Below, in pieces: positions 36,729-45,178 of a stretch of DNA of 64,000 nucleotides. The stretch covers positions 81,507-145,506 of the forward strand of contig NZ_JAGGPM010000028.1 in the NCBI RefSeq assembly GCF_018613835.1. The letters run 5' to 3'. Source of the DNA: Arthrobacter sp. ISL-5 (GTDB taxonomy: Bacteria > Actinomycetota > Actinomycetes > Actinomycetales > Micrococcaceae). Each line of letters opens with the position of its first letter. Positions within the stretch are counted from its first letter, which is position 1. The translations under genes and the position numbers were made by a program. Below the pieces are notes generated by a model that had not been told where the DNA came from, did no database searches, and saw only the letters and a list, made by a program, of their open reading frames with translations.

Positions 36729-38099
36729 AGCGTCCACGATGGTGATGGCTGTCGTGGAGGTGTCGTCGGCGGAGAGCGGCTTGGGCTGCGTCGGCGCTTT
36801 GCTGTCGCGCGGGTGGTCTTCTGAGTCCGGGCCGGCAGCCGCGTCCACGCTGCCGCCTGCATCCACCGCGCCGGCCGCGGCCACGGTGTCAGGAGCGTCC
36901 ACAGCGGCGGGAGCATCCGGCGCATTGGCCGTGTCCTCGTCGGCCGGGATGGGCATGACGTGAACGGCCGGCATCGGTTCGGAGACGTCGGTGGCTGCCG
37001 GCGCCGCAATCAGCTCGGCCGGAACCGGACCGCGTGAAACCGGGGCAGCTGAAACCGGGTCGTCCGCTGCCGATCGGGGCGCACCTGAAACCGGCACACC
37101 TGAAACCGGCCCAGCTGAAACCGGTGCAGCAGATCCCGGCGCAGCCGCCGGTGACGGCAGGGGCTCCACACTGATGGGCTGCCCGCCGTGCTCTGCAATG
37201 TCGTCCGCCAGCGTGGCCAGCATGCCTTCCGCCTCGGCAATCATCTCGGCATCGGCGGCGGCAATTCCCTTGACCAGATATTGCGCCAGCGCGAACTCCG
37301 CGGACAGCGCCGCCCTCCGGAGCAGGTGACTGTCGGGTGCGTCGCGGCGGTGTTCGGTGTAGTGGCGCACCACCGCCTCCACGAAGTCGTGCTCGTTGGA
37401 TGCCACGAGCCAGGCGAGGTCGTCGGCGGGGTCGCCGATTCGCAGATCGGTCCAGCCGGTGACGGCGGTGACCCGGTCCTCCTCGACGAGCAGGTTGTCC
37501 TCGTGGAGGTCGCCGTGGACCACGCACGGATTGAAGCGCCACAAGGACACGTCCTCCATGGCGTGCTCCCAGCGGCGAAGAAGCAGGGGCGGAATCTTGC
37601 CCGTGGTCGCGGCCATGTCGAGCTCGTTCAGCCTGCGCTGGCGGAACTCGTTGGGGGTGTAGCTCGGCAGATCGGCGTTGCTTACCAGGGCACGGGGCAG
37701 GTCATGGATGGCGGCCAGGGCCGTTCCGATCTCCTTCGCCAGCTCCTGTGACCCCGCTGTCAGCTCCTCAACCGTGCGCGTGGAGCCATTGAGGTGGGAG
37801 TACACAAACGTGCTCAGGTTCTGCTGGCGGACGGTCCCGGCCACGGTCGGCATCAGAAAGGGAAGGTCCGCCCGGATGGCCGGGGCGAAGGCCCGCAGCA
37901 CCAGGAATTCGGTCTCCAGCCGCGTGCTCGCCTCCGCATGGCGGGGCGAGCGGACCCGCCAGCGCTTGCCTTCGGAGTCGAGCAGGAGAGCCGAATCGAA
38001 GTCCGCCGGATCATCCGGGGCGGAACTCACTGCAGTCGGGCTCAGTCCGGGGACTGCCGCGGTTGCCACAGCTGCCAGTTCGATCGGTTCTCTTCTCAC
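36717..38099 (-). CDS. Aminoglycoside-phosphotransferase-fold kinase with Pro/Ala-rich tail
   Basis: A 460-residue protein. Residues about 20-300 have the APH kinase fold: HGDLHEDNLLV holds the catalytic Asp and Asn, and GWTDLRIGDPADDLAW the Mg2+-binding Asp of the DxG-like motif. From residue 320 comes a low-complexity tail of PVS, GPVS and AP repeats and acidic Ala/Asp segments, coded by tandem blocks of GAAACCGG on the plus strand (37035-37133). GTG 38099 has GTGGAAG upstream; extra sequence further upstream lacks family character. The substrate is unknown. Position between adnB and nudC is conserved in actinobacteria. Confidence 0.82.
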   Translation of the reverse strand: MRREPIELAAVATAAVPGLSPTAVSSAPDDPADFDSALLLDSEGKRWRVRSPRHAEASTRLETEFLVLRAFAPAIRADLPFLMPTVAGTVRQQNLSTFVYSHLNGSTRTVEELTAGSQELAKEIGTALAAIHDLPRALVSNADLPSYTPNEFRQRRLNELDMAATTGKIPPLLLRRWEHAMEDVSLWRFNPCVVHGDLHEDNLLVEEDRVTAVTGWTDLRIGDPADDLAWLVASNEHDFVEAVVRHYTEHRRDAPDSHLLRRAALSAEFALAQYLVKGIAAADAEMIAEAEGMLATLADDIAEHGGQPISVEPLPSPAAAPGSAAPVSAGPVSGVPVSGAPRSAADDPVSAAPVSRGPVPAELIAAPAATDVSEPMPAVHVMPIPADEDTANAPDAPAAVDAPDTVAAAGAVDAGGSVDAAAGPDSEDHPRDSKAPTQPKPLSADDTSTTAITIVDAKAP

Positions 38100-38252
38100 G
38101 CTTCCACGGTAGATTGACTCGCGTTCAAGACAACGATGTGTCGCGGCGAGTCTTGAGATCCAGCCGAAATATGAGCCTTCCGCCGCCTGAAACCGGGCCG
38201 CCAGGGGCCTGCGGAAATGTGAATTGTCACCCCGAGTCAGTACGGTGGATAC

Positions 38253-39305
38253 ATGAGTCATGCGGAGGCCGCTGCGCCGGTCAGTCAGCAGTTGGGCCGG
38301 TCGCCGGAAAATCAGCTGTCCAAGGGTGATTTGCCGGCCAACCACCTCTTCGACACCGTACTGCCGGTGCGCCCGGCCCTGGTGAACCGCGGATCCGTTG
38401 AGCGGATGAAGCCGAATCTCGTCGAAGACCTGCTGGCGCGCGGCGGCGCCCAAGCCATGGTCCTCTCCGGCAGGCACGGCCTCATCCACCGTGACGCCCT
38501 TGTCCTGACGGACGCCGCCCGGCTGCTGGATCGGCTCCGAAGTGCAGACTCCGGACCCTCGCTCGTCATCTACCTTGGCTCTGCACTGGAGAACTCCGAC
38601 CTGCCGGCAGGGACGGAGATCCTGCTCTTCATCCTGCCCGCGCCGGTGGATCCGGGCACCGCAGGACTCCCCTCGGGCGCCACCTGGGAGGGATTCCGCG
38701 ACGTTGCCGCCCGGCTGGATCCGACCAACACGGCCCTTTTCGTAGAAGCCAGCGCCATCGCCAACTGGCATGCCAGCCACACCCATTGCCCCCGGTGCGG
38801 CGCCCCGACCACCGTGGAGACCGGGGGATGGGTCCGGCGCTGCCCCGTTGACAACTCCGAACACTATCCCCGGACCGATCCAGCGATCATCGTCACAGTG
38901 GTGGGCCCGGACGACCGCCTGCTCCTTGGCGGCGGAGGGCCCCTCGATGCCAAGAACTACTCAACACTTGCCGGTTTCGTGGAGCCGGGGGAGTCGCTCG
39001 AGCAGGCAGTGGTCCGCGAAATTCACGAGGAAGTGGGTGTGCGCGTCAGGGCCTGCCAGTACCTCGGATCCCAGGCATGGCCCTTCCCGGCGTCACTCAT
39101 GCTCGGTTTTACCGCCGTCACGGATGATTCCGAGGCAAAGCCCGACGGCGTGGAGGTCACCCGTGCGCGGTGGTTCAGCCGGGAGGAACTCCAGGAGGCT
39201 GTGCTGAGCGGCGAGATTGTCATTTCCACCAGGCTCTCCATCGCACGGTCCCTGATCGAACACTGGTACGGCGGCGTCATCCAGGACCGGCCCGCCGACG
39301 AATGA
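38253..39305 (+). CDS. nudC: NAD(H) diphosphatase NudC
   Basis: A 350-residue Nudix hydrolase that splits NADH and can remove NAD caps from RNA. The Nudix box is GFVEPGESLEQAVVREIHEE, ending in VGV (about 241-263), followed by the NudC signature SQAWPFPASLM. The Zn-ribbon part begins HCPRCG but only one more Cys (RRCPVDN) follows before EHYPRTDP, so the usual fourth Cys is missing here. The start ATG has GGTGGA upstream. uvrD2 follows, as in mycobacteria (Rv3199c-Rv3198c). Confidence 0.93.
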   Translation: MSHAEAAAPVSQQLGRSPENQLSKGDLPANHLFDTVLPVRPALVNRGSVERMKPNLVEDLLARGGAQAMVLSGRHGLIHRDALVLTDAARLLDRLRSADSGPSLVIYLGSALENSDLPAGTEILLFILPAPVDPGTAGLPSGATWEGFRDVAARLDPTNTALFVEASAIANWHASHTHCPRCGAPTTVETGGWVRRCPVDNSEHYPRTDPAIIVTVVGPDDRLLLGGGGPLDAKNYSTLAGFVEPGESLEQAVVREIHEEVGVRVRACQYLGSQAWPFPASLMLGFTAVTDDSEAKPDGVEVTRARWFSREELQEAVLSGEIVISTRLSIARSLIEHWYGGVIQDRPADE

Positions 39306-39430
39306 CCGGACGGACACACGGCGGATTGCACCGGACCGGCCTCGCCGCCGTGAATCAACCGCCGTGAACCAGCCGCAGTGACATCTGCCGGCGCGAGCAC
39401 CCTATCCATCCCATCGACTGAGCAGCAGAA

Positions 39431-41563
39431 GTGACTACAGAAATTCCTGAAGGCAACGACTCCCTGGAGGACCGCATCCTCGGTGGCCTCGACGCCGAGC
39501 AGCGGGAGGTGGCCAGCACCCTCACCGGCCCGCTCTGCGTACTCGCGGGGGCCGGAACCGGCAAGACCCGTGCCATCACGCACCGGATCGCGTACGGCGT
39601 GCACTCCGGGGTCTACAGCCCGCAGCGGCTGCTGGCCGTGACCTTCACGGCACGTGCTGCCGCTGAAATGCGCAGCAGGCTGCGCGACCTCGGCGTGGGC
39701 AATGTCCAGGCCCGGACCTTCCACGCCGCCGCGCTCCGGCAGCTCCAGTTTTTCTGGCCACAGGCGGTCGGGGGGACGCTGCCAAACCTCCTGGACCACA
39801 AGGCACAGATGATCGCCGAGGCCGCGCGCCGGCTCCGGCTCAGCACGGACCGGGCCTCCATCAGGGATCTGGCGTCCGAGATCGAGTGGGCCAAGGTGTC
39901 CATGCTGACGCCTGCCAACTACCTGGAAAACGCCCAGGACCGCGGCAACCCGGGCGGCTTCGACCTCACAGCCGTGGCCAGGGTCTTCCAGTCCTACGAG
40001 GACGTCAAGACCGACCGGAACGTCATCGACTTCGAAGACGTCCTGCTGATTACGGTGGGCATCCTTCAGGAAGACCCGAAGGTCGCCGCCACGGTCCGCG
40101 AACAGTATCGGCACTTCGTCGTGGACGAGTACCAGGACGTGTCCCCGCTCCAGCAACGCCTCCTGGAGCTGTGGCTGGGCGGCCGGGATGAACTGTGTGT
40201 GGTGGGCGATGCCAGCCAGACCATCTATTCGTTCACCGGCGCGTCTCCCCGCCATCTGCTCGGCTTCAAGGGCCTGTACCCGAATGCCAGCGTGGTCAAG
40301 CTGATCCGTGACTACCGTTCAACGCCCCAGGTGGTGAAGCTGGCGAATGACCTGCTGGCGGCCCGCCGCAGCGGAGGCCCGGCGGCGGATGCTGCTTGGG
40401 CCGCACCGCTGAAGCTGGTTGCCCAGCGGAACCCCGGTCCGGCGCCGCAGTTCACCGAGTGCTCAGACGACGAAGCAGAGGCGGCTACCGTGGCCGCCAA
40501 GATCCGCGGCCTGCTCGACGCCGGCACACCGGCCAGCGAAATTGCCATCCTGTTCCGCACCAACGGCCAGTCCGAAGCGTACGAACAGGCGCTGGCCTCC
40601 GCGGGAATCGGCTACCAGCTGCGTGGCGGCGAGCGTTTCTTCGCCCGCAAGGAAGTGCGCGACGCCATCCTCCAGCTGCGCGCGGCCACCCGCGCCGTCG
40701 CGGAGTCGGCGCCGCAGCCGCTGGGCCAGCTCGTCCGCGACATCGTTGCATCGCTGGGGTACACGGACTCCGCGCCCCACAGCGGAGGCGCGCTGCGGGA
40801 GCGCTGGGAATCCCTTGCAGCCCTGGTGGCACTGGCCGACGAGCTCGTGCTGAGCCGCGGCCCGGAGTTCAGCCTCTCGGACTTCGTCAACGAGCTCCAG
40901 GAGCGGTCACTGGCCCAGCACGCGCCCACGGTGCAGGGCGTCACGCTGGCGTCCCTGCACGCCGCGAAAGGCCTGGAGTGGGATGCCGTGTTCCTGGTGG
41001 GGCTGAGCGAAGGCCTCATGCCCATTTCGTTCGCCGACACTCCGGAAGCCGTGGACGAGGAACGCCGCCTGCTGTACGTCGGCATAACCCGTGCGCGCGA
41101 GCACCTGGCACTGTCCTGGTCCACCGCGCGGACACCGGGCGGCCGCGCCAACCGGAAACCGTCACGCTTCCTGGACGGGCTCCGGCCGGATTCCGTGGCC
41201 AGTTCCAGCGTACGCGGCAAGGGTGCCTTGCCCCGGCGGAAGGCAGCCGCGCCAGCGTCCTGCCGGGTCTGCGGCACCATGCTGGCCAGCGGCGCCGAAC
41301 GGAAGGTGGGCCGCTGCAGCCAGTGCCCGCCGACCTACGAGGAGCAGACCTTCAACGCGCTGCGGGAGTGGCGCAAGGAAGTCGCCCTGTCAGCGGAGGT
41401 TCCGGCCTTCGTGGTCTTCACCGATGCAACCCTCACGGCGATTGCCGAGGCCCGGCCGGCGTCGCTGGAGGAACTGGCCCGTCTCGCGGGCGTGGGCCCG
41501 TCCAAACTGGAGAAGTACGGCGAAGCCGTCCTCGCGGTCCTGGTGGAAAGCACCACGCTCTGA
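39431..41563 (+). CDS. uvrD2: ATP-dependent DNA helicase UvrD2
   Basis: A 710-residue 3'-5' SF1A helicase. Walker A is GAGTGKT (40-46), motif II VVDEYQDVS, motif III GDASQTIYSFTGA, and motifs V and VI LHAAKGLEWD and YVGITRAREH. A four-Cys module (CxxC at about 611-614 and CxxC at about 629-632) is followed by an HRDC domain (about 640-710) ending ARLAGVGPSKLEKYG. This architecture is that of mycobacterial UvrD2. The GTG start at 39431 has AGCAGCAGAA before it. The metalloprotein gene starts inside its stop (TGATG). Confidence 0.95.
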   Translation: MTTEIPEGNDSLEDRILGGLDAEQREVASTLTGPLCVLAGAGTGKTRAITHRIAYGVHSGVYSPQRLLAVTFTARAAAEMRSRLRDLGVGNVQARTFHAAALRQLQFFWPQAVGGTLPNLLDHKAQMIAEAARRLRLSTDRASIRDLASEIEWAKVSMLTPANYLENAQDRGNPGGFDLTAVARVFQSYEDVKTDRNVIDFEDVLLITVGILQEDPKVAATVREQYRHFVVDEYQDVSPLQQRLLELWLGGRDELCVVGDASQTIYSFTGASPRHLLGFKGLYPNASVVKLIRDYRSTPQVVKLANDLLAARRSGGPAADAAWAAPLKLVAQRNPGPAPQFTECSDDEAEAATVAAKIRGLLDAGTPASEIAILFRTNGQSEAYEQALASAGIGYQLRGGERFFARKEVRDAILQLRAATRAVAESAPQPLGQLVRDIVASLGYTDSAPHSGGALRERWESLAALVALADELVLSRGPEFSLSDFVNELQERSLAQHAPTVQGVTLASLHAAKGLEWDAVFLVGLSEGLMPISFADTPEAVDEERRLLYVGITRAREHLALSWSTARTPGGRANRKPSRFLDGLRPDSVASSSVRGKGALPRRKAAAPASCRVCGTMLASGAERKVGRCSQCPPTYEEQTFNALREWRKEVALSAEVPAFVVFTDATLTAIAEARPASLEELARLAGVGPSKLEKYGEAVLAVLVESTTL

Positions 41564-42183
41564 TGCCCGGCACGCCGCAGACCACGCACGACGGCGCCCC
41601 CGTTGTGGTGCGCCGGTCGGCCCGCCGGCGCCGCACCGTTGCCGCCTTCTGGGAGAACGGCACGGTGGTTGTGGCGATTCCGGCCCACTTCAGCAGGACT
41701 CAGGAAGCCGAATGGGTCCGCCGGATGCTGGAGAAGCTCAGGGCCCAGGGCGACAAGCAGTCCAACGGCAAGGGCCGGCGGCGCCCCTCATCGGATGAGG
41801 CCCTGGCCGGCCACGCCGCCCACCTCTCGGCAACGTACCTGGGCGGCAAGGCAAGGCCGACGTCGGTCCGCTGGGTCAGCAACCAGAACTCGCGGTGGGG
41901 TTCGGCCACTCCCGCTGACGGCTCCATCCGGCTTTCAGACAAGCTCCGCCCGATGCCGCAGTGGGTCATCGATTACGTGTTGCTCCACGAGTTGGCACAT
42001 CTGCTGGTGGCCGGGCACAACGCTGCCTTCTGGAAGCTGCTGGAGGCCTATCCCGAGACCGCGCGCGCCAAGGCGTTCCTGGAGGGCGTGGCGTTTGCCA
42101 CAGCCCGCGGGCTGCCGGACGAAGGCGGCAGCCCGCATGGGCAGGCCGACGACGCCAGGCTGCCCGCCGCCGTCGGCCCTTAA
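41563..42183 (+). CDS. SprT/YgjP-like zinc metalloprotein (M48/DUF45 type)
   Basis: A 206-residue protein of the YgjP/DUF45 metal-dependent hydrolase family. The zinc-binding HELAH (142-146) with a third ligand in VAGHNAAFW is clear, preceded by VRWVSNQNSRWGSATP, the other conserved segment. It likely binds Zn and acts as a peptidase; the substrate is unknown. ATG 41563 shares a base with the uvrD2 stop, so the two are coupled. The 6 bp to the convergent metalloprotease gene leave no room for a terminator. Confidence 0.88.
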   Translation: MPGTPQTTHDGAPVVVRRSARRRRTVAAFWENGTVVVAIPAHFSRTQEAEWVRRMLEKLRAQGDKQSNGKGRRRPSSDEALAGHAAHLSATYLGGKARPTSVRWVSNQNSRWGSATPADGSIRLSDKLRPMPQWVIDYVLLHELAHLLVAGHNAAFWKLLEAYPETARAKAFLEGVAFATARGLPDEGGSPHGQADDARLPAAVGP

Positions 42184-42189
42184 CCGTTC

Positions 42190-43620
42190 CTACGTGCCCT
42201 TGGCTCCGGGAGCTGCATCATCGGGCCCCTCATCCTCCGCGGCGCCGCTATCCTTGGCCGGCCCGGACTCCGGGGCGTCAAAGCCGCCGTTCAGCAGCTT
42301 CATGAGGGCGTCGTCCACCTCGCTGTCGCTGGCCTCGGCCAGCTTGCGGCGTTCGCTGAACCCCTTGGGGTCGTCCAGGTCCTCGGCCGTGGGGAGCAGG
42401 TCGGGGTGCTTCCACATGGCGTCGCGGCCGTCAATGCCGCGTTCTTCCTTCAGTGACGCCCACAGGGTAGCGGCCTCGCGGAGACGCCGGGGGCGCAGTT
42501 CCAGTCCCACCAGCGAGGCGAAAGCGTGCTCGGCAGGGCCGCCGGTGGCGCGGCGGCGCCGGACGGTCTCGCGGAGTGCACCGGAGGACGGGAGGACCTT
42601 CTCGGTCGCTGCCGCAGTGAGCTCGTCAACCCATCCTTCAACCAGTGCCAGGGCGGTCTCCAGTTTCTGGAGGGCCTGCTCCTGGGCCGGCGTCCGCTGG
42701 GGCATGAAGACGCCCTGTGAAAGGGCCTCCTGAATTCCTTCGGGGTTGCTGGGGTCGAGGTCCCGGGCGAGCTCCTCTATCCGCGACGTGTCAATGTGGA
42801 TGCCGCGGGCGTACGCCTCGATGGCACCCAGCAGGTGCCCCCGCAGCCACGGAACCTGGACGAACAGCCGGGCATGGGCGGCTTCGCGGACAGCAAGGAA
42901 CAGCCGGATGTCGTTCTCCGGAAGGCCGAGCCCCTCGCCAAACTTCGCCACGTTGCCCGGAAGCAGAGCCATTTCCAGGTCGGCCAGCGGAACGCCGATG
43001 TCAGTGGAACTGACCACCTCGGCGGACAGCGCACCGATGGCCTGTCCCAGCTGCATGCCGAAGATGGCGCCGCCCATGTTCTGCAGCATGGAGGAAGCGC
43101 CGCCCATCATGGACTTCATTTCCTCCGGCATCTGCTCCGTCATGGCGCTGGACAGTGCGTTGGCGATGCTGTTGGCCACCGGCTCCGTCAGCCGCTTCCA
43201 GGTGCCGAGCGTTTCCTCGACCCACTCTGCGCGCGACCAGGCGCGGCCGATCAGGCCCGTGGCCGGCAGGTCGGTGACCGGGTCCAGCCACAGCTCGGCG
43301 AGCCGCAGTGCCTCGTCGACCTCGCGGGACTGCGGCGTTGTGACGGACGGATCAGAGCTGCTGGCGGCAACGCGACGTGCGTTGTCGTGGGCCAGTTTCC
43401 AGTTGACAGGCCCTTCGGACGGGGCGCTCATCATGGCCTGCACCTGTGAAAACATCTGTGCCAGCAGGTTTGGATCGTCGGGGAGCCCGGCCGCTTTCGC
43501 CAGTTCGGCGGGGTCGATGTCGCCCATGCCCTTGCCGCCCATGAGGTTCTGCAGCATTTCTGCCAGCGGATCCTTCGGGTTTTCGTCGCCGTTGGGCGGA
43601 TTGAGTGGGTTGGAGGTCAT
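42190..43620 (-). CDS. DUF2342 zinc-dependent metalloprotease family protein
   Basis: A 476-residue protein. Family hallmarks: a Met/Gly-rich N-terminal segment, FGMQLGQAIGALSAEVVSST with a long helix, and the Zn-type motif REAAHARLF, an ExxH form, with VEGWVDEL following downstream. The C-terminal third is acidic and helical, ending in PGAKGT. It is annotated as a zinc-dependent metalloprotease by family, but no activity can be read from the sequence. It is convergent with the SprT-like gene and divergent from the PDZ protease, matching Rv3195 in mycobacteria. Confidence 0.85.
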   Translation of the reverse strand: MTSNPLNPPNGDENPKDPLAEMLQNLMGGKGMGDIDPAELAKAAGLPDDPNLLAQMFSQVQAMMSAPSEGPVNWKLAHDNARRVAASSSDPSVTTPQSREVDEALRLAELWLDPVTDLPATGLIGRAWSRAEWVEETLGTWKRLTEPVANSIANALSSAMTEQMPEEMKSMMGGASSMLQNMGGAIFGMQLGQAIGALSAEVVSSTDIGVPLADLEMALLPGNVAKFGEGLGLPENDIRLFLAVREAAHARLFVQVPWLRGHLLGAIEAYARGIHIDTSRIEELARDLDPSNPEGIQEALSQGVFMPQRTPAQEQALQKLETALALVEGWVDELTAAATEKVLPSSGALRETVRRRRATGGPAEHAFASLVGLELRPRRLREAATLWASLKEERGIDGRDAMWKHPDLLPTAEDLDDPKGFSERRKLAEASDSEVDDALMKLLNGGFDAPESGPAKDSGAAEDEGPDDAAPGAKGT

Positions 43621-43842
43621 GATCCCGCCGATCGTCGGTGTGACTATTGATCAACCTTCACGCTACCCCGCAGGCGGGCGGCTGTCTGCCGAAAGGGGGT
43701 CCGTTCGCTGTAGGCAAAGAGCTTTCGCCGGGCCCGGACGCGTAGTGTTAGAAGTCGGAATGTTTGCATGCTGCGCCACGGCTGTCCGCCTGGCTGCAGC
43801 CACAGTGCCGCGATGCACTACGCGGTTCGGAGAGGTCCTTCA

Positions 43843-44994
43843 GTGACAATTACCAAGGGCGATCAGCCCTCAGAGGAGCCCGCGGCTGCCACGGGCGGCG
43901 GCGAACCGGCCGGCGCGGGAGATGCCCGCAATCCCAAGGCGGCTCGTGACCCCCGGGTCTCAACCATGATGCTCTCCGGACTCCTCGCCCTCGGACTCGG
44001 CGTGACGGCCGCCGTCCTGCCGGTCCCGTACGTTGTGGAATCGCCCGGGCCCACGTTCAATACCTTGGGCGGTGACAACTCCAAGCCTGTCATCAGCGTC
44101 ACCGGGCACGAAACGTTCCCTGCGAAGGGGAGCCTTGACCTCACCACCGTCTACGTGGACGGCGGCCCCAATGGTCCGGTCAGCGTATTTGAGGCCTTCA
44201 CCGCCTGGCTTGACGGGTCAAAGGCCGTTTATCCGCAGGAACTGATCTTCCCGACAGGCGTCACCAAGGAACAGTCGCAGCAGGAGAGCGCGGTGGCCAT
44301 GACCACGTCGCAGGAGAATGCCGTGGCTTCGGCGCTGAACGAACTCGAGATCCCGTACGGGCAAAAACTGGAAGTCGCCGATCTCTCTGACGGCTCGGCC
44401 GCTGCGGGAAAGCTCAAGGCGGGGGACGTCTTCACCTCGCTCAACGGCAAGGCGGTCACGTCACTGTCCGTGATCCAGGAGGAACTGGCCGCCGGCAAGG
44501 GCAAGCCGGCCGCCGTCGTCGTGGACCGCGGCGGGAAGGAAATCACGGCAACGGTAACGCCCGCACGGAGCGAATCGGGGCGGTACATCCTGGGCGTTCT
44601 GCTCAAGTACCGCTTCACCTTCCCGTTCGACGTGAAGATTTCCCTAGACAAGGTGGGCGGCCCCAGCGCCGGAATGATGTTCGCCCTGGGAATCATCGAT
44701 ACCGTGACGCCCGGAGACCTCACCGGGGGCAAGCACATTGCCGGGACCGGCACCATCACCCCCGAAGGCACCGTGGGGCCCATCGGAGGAGTGGCCGTGA
44801 AGATGCACGGGGCGCGCGCCGCCGGGGCGACCATGTTCCTGGCACCGGCAGCGAACTGTGCCGAGGTCGCAGGGCATATTCCGGACGGTCTCCAGGTGGT
44901 CAAAGTGGAAAACCTGGACGAAGCTCGTCATGCGGTCGAACTCGCCGCAACAGGTGGGGACACATCGGGTCTTCCTGCCTGCGCAAACAACTAG
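43843..44994 (+). CDS. PDZ-domain Lon-like membrane serine protease
   Basis: A 383-residue membrane-anchored protease. One N-terminal helix (about 45-65, STMMLSGLLALGLGVTAAVL) is followed by a PDZ domain (about 175-265) and an S16 Lon-type catalytic domain with Ser275 in GGPSAGMMFALG and Lys320 in GVAVKMHGARAAG, a Ser-Lys dyad. GTG 43843 with GGAGAGG 7 nt upstream is preferred over the upstream in-frame starts, which add a Cys-rich non-homologous piece. It matches Rv3194c and precedes UPF0182. It should degrade or process proteins at the outer face of the membrane. Confidence 0.92.
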   Translation: MTITKGDQPSEEPAAATGGGEPAGAGDARNPKAARDPRVSTMMLSGLLALGLGVTAAVLPVPYVVESPGPTFNTLGGDNSKPVISVTGHETFPAKGSLDLTTVYVDGGPNGPVSVFEAFTAWLDGSKAVYPQELIFPTGVTKEQSQQESAVAMTTSQENAVASALNELEIPYGQKLEVADLSDGSAAAGKLKAGDVFTSLNGKAVTSLSVIQEELAAGKGKPAAVVVDRGGKEITATVTPARSESGRYILGVLLKYRFTFPFDVKISLDKVGGPSAGMMFALGIIDTVTPGDLTGGKHIAGTGTITPEGTVGPIGGVAVKMHGARAAGATMFLAPAANCAEVAGHIPDGLQVVKVENLDEARHAVELAATGGDTSGLPACANN

Positions 44995-45178
44995 ACTAAA
45001 CCTAGGAACTATGGCCCGGCTTCACTCGTGGCAGTAATTGACAGCCGTTGCCACGCTGGGCGTCGGACCGCGCAAGCTGACAAGTGCAGCGCGCCCCCGG
45101 GCGCCCCGGCACTGTGCATGCTGTCACCTGAAAACTCAAAATATGATCAGCAACTGACAAAGCTATGAGGTACAGAGT

